Source of the DNA: Sphingomonas sp. SORGH_AS_0879
GTDB taxonomy: Bacteria; Pseudomonadota; Alphaproteobacteria; Sphingomonadales; Sphingomonadaceae
Assembly: GCF_030819175.1 (NCBI RefSeq)
Contig: NZ_JAUTBJ010000002.1
Coordinates: 2,937,001 to 3,001,000, forward strand
Direction of reading: 5' to 3'
Length of the DNA stretch: 64,000 nt
A program made the position numbers and the translations under genes. A model generated the notes under the pieces. It saw only the letters and a list, made by a program, of their open reading frames with translations. It did not search any database and was not told the origin of the DNA. Positions within the stretch are counted from its first letter, which is position 1, and each line of letters begins with the position of its first letter. This document shows, piece after piece, positions 7,761 through 16,555 of the stretch.

Positions 7761-9712
7761 GTCATCCCAAGTCGAGAATGTGGTGGTTCCGCATGGTCGT
7801 GCCGGAACGCTATCGCGCTGCCGCGGGCAAACGCGAATGGAAGTATTCCCTCGAAACCAGCGACGAGAGTGAGGCGCGCCTGCGCCATGCCGAGAAGCTG
7901 GCGGAAATCCGCCGCTATATGGCCGGGCTCGATGTGCAGGAGGCCGCGTCGGTCGGCGACCGGGCGGACGAAATCGTCGCGCGCGGCATGACCGCCCTCG
8001 CCCGCTCCAATATCGTCCATCAGGCGTCGATCGGCCTCAACTTCGATATGGCGCGTGGTCTCGACAACGTGACCTATGCGATATTGAAGGTCCTGAGCTT
8101 CCGCGTGAGGCTGGGCTGGGGCGGAAAGCACGCGGCGGCGGCGCAGCGGCAACGCTTCAGCGCGATCGACCCGGATGCGGAAGACGATACGCCGGAATTC
8201 GCGCCTGACCTGCCGCCCGAAGCCGGATCGGCGTTCCAGACGCTCGATCATCGCAAGCTGGCCTCTGCGCAGATCGAAGCATTCGAGGGTCAGCCGAGCT
8301 ATCAGGGCGCGGCGTTCCGCGAGGTTGCGCGCGGCCTGCTCGCCGCCCGCGACTGGAAGGCCGCCGCGTTCGAAGCGCAACTGGTGGCCCATGCTGCAGG
8401 CATGACCTTGATCACCCGCGGGGCGTTATTCGACGCGATCGTCGAGCGGGTGCTGCGACACCTGGCCGAGCACCGCTTCATGCACTGGCCCGAAGATGCC
8501 GACCTTGTGCTCAATCCCATGGCGACCGCGATGGGCTCCTATCTGACCGAGCAGAGCACCCCCGCCCCGGAAGCCGGAGACGCCCCGGATCGGTCGCTTC
8601 GCGCGCTTTACGCTCAATGGCGTGCAAAGCATAACCTTGCCGAAGACGAAGCGCTGAAATCCGCCGACGAATGGCTGCTCGCCGTGCGCCGCTTCGAGGA
8701 TCTGATCGGCACCAAGCCTGTGCCTTCAATCACGGCCAAGGATGTCCGCACATATCGCGACCTGTGCGCCAACTTGCCGTCGCGGGTGAAGAAGAGCATC
8801 AAGGCGCTGCCCGCCCGAGAGCAGATCAAAATAGCTGCTGCGCAAAAACTGCCCAAACTGTCCCCTCCCTCGGTCGGCAAACATGTCGCGGCGATCAAGG
8901 CGCTCCTGTCGGTCGCGAAGGAATATGAGTGGGTTCCGGTCAACGTCGCCGAGGGCATCACCGTCGAAGGCGCCCGCCATACCGGCACCGAACGCGACCA
9001 CTTCAACGACCGTGAGATGGCGCTCATCTACAACTCCCGGTTGATGACCGATCCGGACGCCTGCTCGGACACCATGTTCTGGATCCTGTTCCTTGCGCCC
9101 TTCCACGGCTCTCGCCCAGGCGAGCACTGCCAGCTCAAGCCACACGAAATCGTGCAGGAAGAAGGCGACTGGATCATGCGGTTCCGCGCCGATCGCCATG
9201 CGCAGCAAAACGAGGATGGCACACCGCAAGCCCGTCGTCGCCTCAAGACGCTGCAATCGCAGCGCGACGTTCCGCTGCATTGGATCGTTCTGGAGGGCGG
9301 CTTTCTCGACTTCGTCGCCGTCCAGCAGGCACGTCGCGCGCCCTGGCTTTTCGACGATCTGAAGCCCGCCAAGTACGGCAATCGCTACACCTACCTTTCG
9401 CGCACCATCAACGACGAGCTGCGTCGGCTGGGGATCACCGATACGGACAAGGCGTTCTACTCGACCAGGCACAGCATGAAGCGCGAAGGCCGTCGCCGCC
9501 GCATACCAGACCGCAATCTCGATCAGGCTGCTGGTCATGCGCCCGCCACTTCCGGCCAACGCTATGGACAGGGCGTACCCATCGATATCCTGAAGGAGGA
9601 TATGGATCGGCTTGAGTTCCCCAGCGTCAACTGGGATGCGGTCGTCCATTGCGCACGGGCACGTGTCGCGCGCTATCGCGATCGCATGGGCGTGACGGGA
9701 TTACGTCTGTGA
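7733..9712 (+). CDS. Tyrosine recombinase / phage-type integrase of a tRNA-Glu-integrated element
   Basis: 659 aa from ATG 7733, with AGGG about 8 nt upstream; GTG 7724 is an alternative. The N-terminus (RVAGLYRHPKSRMWWFRMVVPERYR) is the small DUF6538-like domain found on many large integrases, followed by a long helical arm-binding region and the C-terminal catalytic domain. Catalytic signatures: Arg in FHGSRPGEHC (about residue 463), HSMKR for the His box, GHAPATSGQRYGQG with the second His and the Tyr nucleophile near the end. It lies directly downstream of tRNA-Glu in the usual integrated-element arrangement. The HSMKREGRRRRIPDRN stretch is unusually Arg-rich for the family. Confidence 0.85.
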   Translation: MRVRVAGLYRHPKSRMWWFRMVVPERYRAAAGKREWKYSLETSDESEARLRHAEKLAEIRRYMAGLDVQEAASVGDRADEIVARGMTALARSNIVHQASIGLNFDMARGLDNVTYAILKVLSFRVRLGWGGKHAAAAQRQRFSAIDPDAEDDTPEFAPDLPPEAGSAFQTLDHRKLASAQIEAFEGQPSYQGAAFREVARGLLAARDWKAAAFEAQLVAHAAGMTLITRGALFDAIVERVLRHLAEHRFMHWPEDADLVLNPMATAMGSYLTEQSTPAPEAGDAPDRSLRALYAQWRAKHNLAEDEALKSADEWLLAVRRFEDLIGTKPVPSITAKDVRTYRDLCANLPSRVKKSIKALPAREQIKIAAAQKLPKLSPPSVGKHVAAIKALLSVAKEYEWVPVNVAEGITVEGARHTGTERDHFNDREMALIYNSRLMTDPDACSDTMFWILFLAPFHGSRPGEHCQLKPHEIVQEEGDWIMRFRADRHAQQNEDGTPQARRRLKTLQSQRDVPLHWIVLEGGFLDFVAVQQARRAPWLFDDLKPAKYGNRYTYLSRTINDELRRLGITDTDKAFYSTRHSMKREGRRRRIPDRNLDQAAGHAPATSGQRYGQGVPIDILKEDMDRLEFPSVNWDAVVHCARARVARYRDRMGVTGLRL

Positions 9713-9759
9713 ACAACCGGATCGGGACGGCTCCCATACCTAGGCTGGAACGTGCCCGC

Positions 9760-10644
9760 TCAGTTCTCCCTGCCAGGGTTCAGATTAGCCGCCATGAAGT
9801 CGATGAAGCATCGCAGCTTGGGCGTGACTTGGCGGCTTTCCGGCCACAGGACGTTGAACTGGTCCGTGTCCCGCACATGCGTGTCTAGCACCGCGGCCAA
9901 TCGACCGTCGGCGATCTCCTCGCGCACGGCGAAGGGCGGTAGGCAGGCGATACCATGACCGGCAACCGTGAGATGGATCAGCGGGTCGACCGCCGTCGCG
10001 CTCATTGTTTCGGGGAGTGATCGCCTATCCATATCGAGTGGCCAGGGGCGCAGCTTGCCGGTCGTGGGCGAGCGCTGGCGCAGGCAACGATGTGTGCTCA
10101 AATCTTCGGGCGCGGCTGGCGTACCATGCCGGGCGAGATAAGCCGGCGCCGCGACGATGCGTAGCCGGAAGCGCCCAAGATTGCGGCTCATCAGCCTGCT
10201 GTCGGACGGCTGGCCGGTACGAATGACCGCATCAAAGCCTTCCTCGATCAGATCCACGAGTCGATCGCTGAAGTCGAGGTCGAGCCGGACGTCGGGATAA
10301 GCATCCATGAAGGCCGAAAGGACGGGTGTCAGTAACATCGCCACCAGCGGCAGGCTGACGCGCAACCGTCCCCGCGGTACAATCCGGGTCTGCGCCAGTT
10401 CGGCCTGCGCCGCTTCCATTTCCGCGATCATGCGCAGGCTGCGCTCGAAGAACATTCGTCCTTCCTCGGTCAGCGCCATGTTGCGTGTATTGCGGTGGAA
10501 GAGCCGCACCTGAAGTTCGTCCTCGAGGCGCGCAACCGCCTTGCCGACCGCCGAAGCCGTCGAACCAAGCTTGCGGCCGGCGCCAACGAAGCTGCCGGTC
10601 TCGGCCGCCTGCACGAAGGCTTCCATGGCAACGAAGCGGTCCAT
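9760..10644 (-). CDS. LysR-type transcriptional regulator
   Basis: 294 aa from ATG 10644 (GTG 10650 possible). N-terminal winged HTH (MEAFVQAAETGSFVGAGRKLGSTASAVGKAVARLEDEL, about residues 5-45) and C-terminal LysR substrate-binding domain. It is transcribed divergently from the ABM monooxygenase/MFS pair, with a perfect palindrome at 10666-10686 in the shared gap, so it most likely controls that pair and itself. The inducer is not evident. Confidence 0.88.
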   Translation of the reverse strand: MDRFVAMEAFVQAAETGSFVGAGRKLGSTASAVGKAVARLEDELQVRLFHRNTRNMALTEEGRMFFERSLRMIAEMEAAQAELAQTRIVPRGRLRVSLPLVAMLLTPVLSAFMDAYPDVRLDLDFSDRLVDLIEEGFDAVIRTGQPSDSRLMSRNLGRFRLRIVAAPAYLARHGTPAAPEDLSTHRCLRQRSPTTGKLRPWPLDMDRRSLPETMSATAVDPLIHLTVAGHGIACLPPFAVREEIADGRLAAVLDTHVRDTDQFNVLWPESRQVTPKLRCFIDFMAANLNPGREN

Positions 10645-10665
10645 CACCACCCTTTACTGGAAACA

Positions 10666-10686
10666 TGTTCCGGAGTCACCGGAACA
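10666..10686. promoter_or_regulatory. Palindromic operator between LysR gene and ABM/MFS genes
   Basis: TGTTCCGG (10666-10673) and CCGGAACA (10679-10686) form a perfect 8-bp inverted repeat with a 5-nt centre. Its size and T-N11-A-type symmetry suit a LysR regulator, and it lies 22 nt upstream of the LysR start and 63 nt upstream of the divergent gene. Confidence 0.6.
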
Positions 10687-10749
10687 CGGGCCCGTTTCTC
10701 CGGAGTCGGCGCGGGGCTAACAAGGCCCGGTATCCATGCGGAGATCGTT

Positions 10750-11088
10750 ATGACGGCCAGCTTTACCCGCTCCCCGGTTTCGACCACCTTCATCGTCAAC
10801 GTCATTCATGCCCATGCCGGCAAGCAGGATGAAGCCTTCGCGATCATCCGGGATGTCGTCCACTATGTTGCCGAGCGAAAGCCGGGCTTTCTGTGGAGCA
10901 GCCTCGCCAAGAGCACCGATGGCCTAACGGTCGTGAATATCGAGGCGATCAGCGACGCGGGCGATGTGGAGCTCTTCTTCTCGGACCCGCTGTTCCGCGA
11001 AAAGTTCGAGAAGCTGGATGCGGTGTCGACGAGCGAATTCCACACCTACACCGTCGGTGACCTCGTGCTGCCCAAGGTTGCACCGTGA
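10750..11088 (+). CDS. Antibiotic-biosynthesis-monooxygenase (ABM) domain protein
   Basis: 112 aa from ATG 10750. A single ABM ferredoxin-like alpha/beta fold is indicated by NVIHAHAGKQDEAFAIIRDVV, FLWSSLAKSTDGLTVVNIEAISD and the C-terminal FHTYTVGDLVLP. Small cofactor-free ABM proteins act on quinones or polyketide-like aromatics or as accessory proteins. Its stop overlaps the GTG start of the MFS gene (GTGA), so the two are translationally coupled and probably form one oxidise-and-export unit under the adjacent LysR regulator. Confidence 0.75.
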   Translation: MTASFTRSPVSTTFIVNVIHAHAGKQDEAFAIIRDVVHYVAERKPGFLWSSLAKSTDGLTVVNIEAISDAGDVELFFSDPLFREKFEKLDAVSTSEFHTYTVGDLVLPKVAP

Positions 11089-12245
11089 ACACTGTCCCCG
11101 AGCGACTGCAACTCGGCGGCCTTCTGGCGCTGGCGACCGCCGGTTTCGTTACGATCCTGACCGAGGCTCTGCCCGCCGGCCTCCTGCCGCAGATCGGCAA
11201 TGGCCTCGACGTCGGCGAGGCACTCGCGGGCCAATGGGTCAGCGTCTATGCGTTCGGCTCACTGATTGCAGCGATCCCGCTGACGGCGGCGACGCGCACT
11301 TGTCGACGCAGGCCGTTGTTGCTGGCGGCGATCATCGGCTTCGCCCTTGCGAACGGCGTGACCGCGATGACGGGCAGCTTCATGGTGTCGCTCGCCGCAC
11401 GGTTCGTCGGCGGTGTGTCGGCAGGACTGCTCTGGGCGCTGCTGGCGGGCTACGCTATCCGCCTAGCCCCCGAGCGGCTCGCGGGTCGCGCCATGGCGAT
11501 CGCGATGGCGGGAACGCCGGTCGCGCTCTCCATCGGCATTCCGGCCGGTACGATGCTCGGCACCCTTGCCGGCTGGCGCATCGCCTTCGCGACGCTGAGC
11601 GGCATCGCGATCCTGCTGGCGGCATGGATGGCGCTGCGACTGCCGGACTTTCCCGGAGAAGAGGCCGCGCACCGGCCCTCGTTGCGGCAAGTCTTCGTGC
11701 TGCCGGGGGTCCGGCCGGTGCTGCTGCTCACCCTCAGCTTCGTCCTCGCCCACAATATCCTCTACACCTATATCGCCCCGCTGTTGGCCGAGGCCGATCT
11801 CGCGAGCCGGACGGACCTGGTCCTGCTCGCCTTCGGCGTGGCGGGATTGGTCAGCATCGTTGTGACGGGCCTGCTGATCGACGGGCATCTGCGCCTGCTG
11901 ACGGCGATCTGCGTCACCCTGTTCGCGATCGCCGCGGCGATGCTGGGGACCAGTTCGTCCGTGACGCTCATCTATGCCGCCGTGCTGGCCTGGGGACTTG
12001 GATTCGGGGGCGCGGCGACGCTGTTCCAGACCGCATCGGCCCGCGCGGCGGGCAGCGCGGCCGATGTCGCGCAGGCGATGATCGTCACGGCATGGAACCT
12101 CGCCATCGCCGGCGGCGCGGTCGGCGGAGGCTTGGTTCTCGATCAGGTGCGAGCTGGCGCGCTGCCGTGGTTCGCTCTGGTCCTGCTAGTTGTCGCTGCC
12201 ACCACGCTCGTGCCGGTCCGCGCGCTCAATCGCCGGAGGGCGTGA
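11085..12245 (+). CDS. MFS efflux transporter (AraJ/sugar-efflux-like)
   Basis: 386 aa starting at GTG 11085 overlapping the previous stop. About 12 hydrophobic segments are visible; RTCRRRPLLLAAI after TM2 is the MFS loop 2-3 motif variant and AMAIAMAGTPVALSIGIPAGTMLG matches the TM5 antiporter-type motif of the DHA1 group. Inner-membrane proton-coupled exporter; substrate unknown. Its last 20 nt overlap the end of the convergent LysR gene at 12226. Confidence 0.85.
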   Translation: MNTVPERLQLGGLLALATAGFVTILTEALPAGLLPQIGNGLDVGEALAGQWVSVYAFGSLIAAIPLTAATRTCRRRPLLLAAIIGFALANGVTAMTGSFMVSLAARFVGGVSAGLLWALLAGYAIRLAPERLAGRAMAIAMAGTPVALSIGIPAGTMLGTLAGWRIAFATLSGIAILLAAWMALRLPDFPGEEAAHRPSLRQVFVLPGVRPVLLLTLSFVLAHNILYTYIAPLLAEADLASRTDLVLLAFGVAGLVSIVVTGLLIDGHLRLLTAICVTLFAIAAAMLGTSSSVTLIYAAVLAWGLGFGGAATLFQTASARAAGSAADVAQAMIVTAWNLAIAGGAVGGGLVLDQVRAGALPWFALVLLVVAATTLVPVRALNRRRA

Positions 12246-13146
12246 CGCGGCCGACGCGGTTGGCGGCCACGAAGAAATCGATCGTCGCGCGCACCGACGG
12301 GCGCACCTGGCGTCGGCTCGCATGATAGATGAAGAAGCCCGGGAAGGGCGGGCAATGTTCGGGGAACAGCTCGACCAGCCGCCCCGCCGCCAGGTCGTCG
12401 GCGATCACGCTCTCAATCATGAACGCGATCCCCGCGCCGTCGCACACCGCGCGCCGCAACAGCGCGTCGTCGTTGACGATCAGCGTCTGCGGCAGTGCGT
12501 CGAGCGTCAGGTCCGCGCCCTCGCGCGTCACCTCCCAGCGATAGATGCCGCCGCCCAGCCGACGGTGCAGGCAGCGGTGATCCGCCAGCTCTTCCAGGGT
12601 CGTCGGTCGCCCGTACCGCGCGAGATAGGCCGGCGATGCCACCGCCGCCATCCGCAACGGACCGCCGATCCGCGTCGCGATCATGTCGGGACGTAGCGTC
12701 TCGCCCAGCCGCACCCCGAGGTCATAGCCTTCCGCCACCGTGTCGACGAACCGGTCGTCGATCACCAGATCGAGCGTGATGCCCGGATAGGCATCGACGA
12801 ACGCGGCGAGATGCGGCGCGAACAGCGCATGGGCCGACAGCGGCGTCAGCGTGATCCGCACCGGGCCGGCCGGCGCGGCATCGGTGTCGCGGACATCCGC
12901 GACGGCGGCGTCGATCTCGCCGAGCGCGGGGCCGACGCGGTCGAGCAACGCCCGCCCGGCATCGGTCAAGGCCAGGCTGCGCGTCGAACGGTTGAGCAAG
13001 CGGATGCCGAGTGTCGCCTCCAGCTCGGCGACCGCATGGCTCACCGCCGATGGCGACATTCCCAAGGTCCTGGCCGCCGCACGAAATCCACCCGCCCGTG
13101 CCACCGCGGCAAAGATGCTGAGGCGCGCCAGCCGCTCACGATCCAT
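12226..13146 (-). CDS. LysR-type transcriptional regulator
   Basis: 306 aa with an N-terminal HTH (RLARLSIFAAVARAGGFRAAARTLGMSPSAVSHAVAELE) and a substrate-binding domain. Divergent from the aldo/keto reductase at 13247 with a 100-bp gap, the usual arrangement for a LysR regulator and its target. Convergent overlap of 20 nt with the MFS gene. Confidence 0.88.
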   Translation of the reverse strand: MDRERLARLSIFAAVARAGGFRAAARTLGMSPSAVSHAVAELEATLGIRLLNRSTRSLALTDAGRALLDRVGPALGEIDAAVADVRDTDAAPAGPVRITLTPLSAHALFAPHLAAFVDAYPGITLDLVIDDRFVDTVAEGYDLGVRLGETLRPDMIATRIGGPLRMAAVASPAYLARYGRPTTLEELADHRCLHRRLGGGIYRWEVTREGADLTLDALPQTLIVNDDALLRRAVCDGAGIAFMIESVIADDLAAGRLVELFPEHCPPFPGFFIYHASRRQVRPSVRATIDFFVAANRVGRVTPSGD

Positions 13147-13246
13147 TGTCTCACCTCATCGAACGGCGTGTTCCATATAGGGTATCTAATCCGCACAATA
13201 AAGCGGTGCCACTATCGTCGCGGCCATCGAAAGAGGAGCAACGACG

Positions 13247-14239
13247 ATGCAACACCGCAAACTGGGCGAGCTTGAGGTTTCGGCGATCGGCCTCGGCTGC
13301 ATGGGCTTCACTGCCGCTTATGGCGGGCAGGACGAGGCGGCGTCGATCGCCACGCTGCACCATGCGGTCGAGCGCGGCATCACCCTCTTCGACACCGCCG
13401 AAGTCTATGGCCCTTACGAGAATGAGGAGATCGTCGGGCGCGGGCTGAAGGCGGTGCGCGACAAGGTCGTGATCGCCACCAAGTTCGGCTTCGACATCGC
13501 ACCCGAAGGCGCGACGGGGTTCGAGCGGATGCGCGGCGCCGACGGCACGCCCGCCAATGCCCGCCGCGCGATTGAGGGATCGCTGCGACGGCTGGGCACC
13601 GACGTGATCGACCTGTTCTACCTGCACCGCCCCGATCCGAAGACGCCGATCGAGGAGTCGGTCGGCGCGATGGCCGACTTGGTGCAGGCGGGCAAGGCGC
13701 GCTTCCTAGGCCTCTCCGAAGTCACCGCCGACCAGCTCCGCCGCGCGCATGCGGTGCATCCGATCACCGCGTTGCAGAGCGAATACTCGCTCTGGGAACG
13801 CTATGTCGAGGACGAGATGCTGGCGACCTGCCGCGAACTCGGCATCCGGCTGGTGCCGTACAGCCCGCTGGGGCGCGGTTTCCTGTCAGGCAAGATCCGC
13901 AGCAAGGCCGACCTCGAGGCCAACGACTTCCGCAGCACGCTGCCGCGCTTCGACGAGGCCAATCTGGAGGCGAACCTGAAGCTGGTCGATCGCCTGCGCG
14001 CAATCGCCGACGACAAGGGCGTGACCGCAGCGCAAATCGCCCTCGCCTGGGTGCTGGCGCAAGGGTACGATATCGTCCCCATCCCCGGTTCGCGCAAGAT
14101 CGCTAACCTCGACGACAATATCGCCGCGGTCGACATCACGCTGACGCCCGAAGATAGCATCCAGATCGCCGACGCGCTGAGTGGCGTGCGCGGCGCACGG
14201 TACGCCGCACGCGAGATGGCGATGCTGCCGCAGCGGTGA
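13247..14239 (+). CDS. Aldo/keto reductase
   Basis: 330 aa, NADPH-dependent carbonyl reductase of the AKR superfamily (YhdN/AKR11-13-like). Visible: GLGCMGFTAAYGG near residue 17, the catalytic Asp in ITLFDTAEVYG and Tyr in the same motif, Lys in VVIATKFGF, His in DLFYLHRPDP, and the NADP-binding end IPGSRKIANLDDNIAA. It is controlled probably by the divergent LysR gene, as in many detoxification modules. Confidence 0.88.
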   Translation: MQHRKLGELEVSAIGLGCMGFTAAYGGQDEAASIATLHHAVERGITLFDTAEVYGPYENEEIVGRGLKAVRDKVVIATKFGFDIAPEGATGFERMRGADGTPANARRAIEGSLRRLGTDVIDLFYLHRPDPKTPIEESVGAMADLVQAGKARFLGLSEVTADQLRRAHAVHPITALQSEYSLWERYVEDEMLATCRELGIRLVPYSPLGRGFLSGKIRSKADLEANDFRSTLPRFDEANLEANLKLVDRLRAIADDKGVTAAQIALAWVLAQGYDIVPIPGSRKIANLDDNIAAVDITLTPEDSIQIADALSGVRGARYAAREMAMLPQR

Positions 14240-14276
14240 GAAAAATCCGACCTTGCAGCAGTGTTGATCACCTACC

Positions 14277-14317
14277 GCCTTCCCGAAGCCCGACACTCAT
14301 TCGAGCCTCGGGAAGGC
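14277..14317 (+). terminator. Stem-loop after the aldo/keto reductase
   Basis: A perfect 10-bp inverted repeat, GCCTTCCCGA (14277-14286) and TCGGGAAGGC (14308-14317), with a 21-nt loop, 37 nt after the stop. No strong T-run follows. Confidence 0.5.
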
Positions 14318-14476
14318 GCGCGGGTTCTTCCATCAGACGTCCTTTGAGGCACGACGCACTCACGACCATCCCTTCAGGTCGACCTTCCAGGTGATCGTCA
14401 ACGCAGGACCGAGTTCACACCGCTCCGGTTTTAACAGCAGTTGACCATTGCCAATTTGTTACGGCACAGGCCGATA

Positions 14477-16432
14477 ATGGACATCATTCCCGAGCCATTC
14501 GACCGCGAGGAGCAGGACAAGGCCTTAGTCGAGGCGCTTACAGCGACCGAGGCCGCTGGCCTCTATCTCGACACCTCCGCGCTGGTCTGGCTATATAGAA
14601 TTCGTCCTAAGGCTCGTGCCGAGTTCGTGAATTTTCTTGATGCGGAACCTCTGCGCGAGCGTTCACACATTCCGATGTGGTCGCTCCACGAGCTCAACAA
14701 GCACCGCAAATCACCTCAGGTGCTGTTCCCGCTACTTGATCAACATGCCAGGCTGCGCAACGCGATCGACCTTATCCAAGCCAATGCACATCTGTTTGTT
14801 GACGATAAGTTCGCCGGTGGCACCGTTTGGGGCACCCAGGAGGATTATTTTAAGGCGCTGGCGGATGCCAGCGCGGAACTGCTCAAGGTCACGCACCCGC
14901 TTAACAAGGCAGGCGAAATCGCCCAGATCGACGCCGAACTCGCACCCTTCTTCAAAGCCCACGCGCTCAAACAGCCCCTGCCCGCGCTGGCAGGATTACG
15001 TGACGAATTCGTTGCGCGTTGTGAGGGCCGATTGCCGCCGGGATATGAGGATCGCGGAAAGGGCGGCGTGCGCGCTGAAGCTACCGGACATTCGGGCGCC
15101 AATAGGTTTGGTGACTTCGTGTTCTGGCGCAGTGTAGTCGATCATGCGCGCAGCGACACGGCGATCAAGACCGTCGTGATCGTCAGCCATGATGCAAAGC
15201 GCGACTGGATCCACGTCCCCGACCAGTACGTCGGTTACAGCCAAAAGGTTGCGAAGAACGGTGCGAAGGGCGCGCGATATACCTGCCCGCAGCCGATCCT
15301 TTCCTTCGAAATCAACGTCGAGGCCGGCGTGGAGCGCCTGTTCGTCGTATCGATTATGCAATTAGTATCTGCCTTTAGCCAGCAGGATGCCGGCGGAGGG
15401 TTCAAGGAACTGGCGCGCGCCATCCAGATCGAAGATGCCGAGGCAGAGGAGCCAGCTGCGAATAGCATCGCTGCGGTAGATGAAGTCGAACAGGTCGCTG
15501 AAGTCGATGAGCCCGGCGCGAAAGGCGATGATGCAATCGCAGCGCCTGTACTTGAGCCGATCGAAGAGGATGGGGCTAGACCTCTCGAAGATGTCGCCGA
15601 CCGGAATGAAGGATTGGAGCTCCCTTTGGCTCCACAAGGACTTGCAGCGCGACTAGTTGCACTTCCCGCGGCGGCGTTAGCCGATCGGAACTATCAGGGG
15701 GATCCGCAGGGTCGTGCCGAGACAGATCAGATCATTACGGCGTTGCGGACCCACAACTGGTACGTCCAGAACCCCGCCGTGCTCGAGTTGCCCGAAGCGG
15801 TGATCGATCCGGCAACGTCGGATTTGCAACGCTTCATTCTCGGACGCAACCTCTATCAAGCAGCGTGTGGCAACGCTTGGCGCGCAGCCGACTTTCTGCC
15901 GGTACTGGCGAACCAGGATGCGCATTACGGCGGTGGCAACTTCGCGATCCTATTTGCTGGCGCCGTGTTCGAAACCTATTTCGATCCCGACGGGCAGTTG
16001 CGCGCGAATCCAAAGGATCAAATGATCGAGATCATGTTGACCCTCGCCGCTCAGCCCGAGTTCGAAGCGGTTACAACATGGATCCACGACCTACTCGCGC
16101 CCGCAGCCGAGCATTTCATTGTTTATCCCGGCGGCCCTCGTAATGAAGCCGTGTTCGAAGTGGCGTTCGACGCGGACGGCCGCCCCCGAGAGTTGCGTGT
16201 CGCAGGCACGCGAGTAACGGAGCCAAGTGAGCCGGACGAAGATGGCTGGGATCCGCGGGCGCTTCCGGCAAGAGGCACGGGCGAGCGTATGATCAAGACC
16301 TTGGCGGCGGCTTTCAACCTTCCCTCAACCAAGATTCGAATTGACCCGCCGATTGTTGATGTCCTTAATTTCGCGGGACTGAGGCTGCGCCCTTGGTCAA
16401 CCAAAAGTGAGCTCATCTTCCCCGCCGACTAA
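14477..16432 (+). CDS. Large PIN-like (PIN_8-type) domain protein, possible defence nuclease
   Basis: 651 aa from ATG 14477; a TTG at 14441 would add 12 residues. The first about 290 residues match the PIN-like pattern: GLYLDTSALVWLYRI with the first acidic residue (Asp32), IPMWSLHELNKHR with a Glu, a conserved FGDFVFWRSVVDHARS with Asp, and VVIVSHDAKRDW (about residues 234-244), the last acidic motif. Next comes an acidic, Glu/Asp/Ala-rich linker (about 315-390) and a C-terminal domain of about 240 residues that I do not recognise. PIN-like proteins of this type are metal-dependent RNases or nickases, often stand-alone genes in defence islands. Its base composition is more A/T-rich than the neighbours, suggesting transfer. 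Confidence 0.6.
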   Translation: MDIIPEPFDREEQDKALVEALTATEAAGLYLDTSALVWLYRIRPKARAEFVNFLDAEPLRERSHIPMWSLHELNKHRKSPQVLFPLLDQHARLRNAIDLIQANAHLFVDDKFAGGTVWGTQEDYFKALADASAELLKVTHPLNKAGEIAQIDAELAPFFKAHALKQPLPALAGLRDEFVARCEGRLPPGYEDRGKGGVRAEATGHSGANRFGDFVFWRSVVDHARSDTAIKTVVIVSHDAKRDWIHVPDQYVGYSQKVAKNGAKGARYTCPQPILSFEINVEAGVERLFVVSIMQLVSAFSQQDAGGGFKELARAIQIEDAEAEEPAANSIAAVDEVEQVAEVDEPGAKGDDAIAAPVLEPIEEDGARPLEDVADRNEGLELPLAPQGLAARLVALPAAALADRNYQGDPQGRAETDQIITALRTHNWYVQNPAVLELPEAVIDPATSDLQRFILGRNLYQAACGNAWRAADFLPVLANQDAHYGGGNFAILFAGAVFETYFDPDGQLRANPKDQMIEIMLTLAAQPEFEAVTTWIHDLLAPAAEHFIVYPGGPRNEAVFEVAFDADGRPRELRVAGTRVTEPSEPDEDGWDPRALPARGTGERMIKTLAAAFNLPSTKIRIDPPIVDVLNFAGLRLRPWSTKSELIFPAD

Positions 16433-16555
16433 ATCGTGGGTGAAAAACCTAGCGTCGAAAACGATTATATTGAAACCGGTTCGATGGCACTGGTTATACG
16501 TCGGCATTGATGGACAGGGCCTTCTCGCAGGATAGGCGAATAGATCAGGGTAAAT

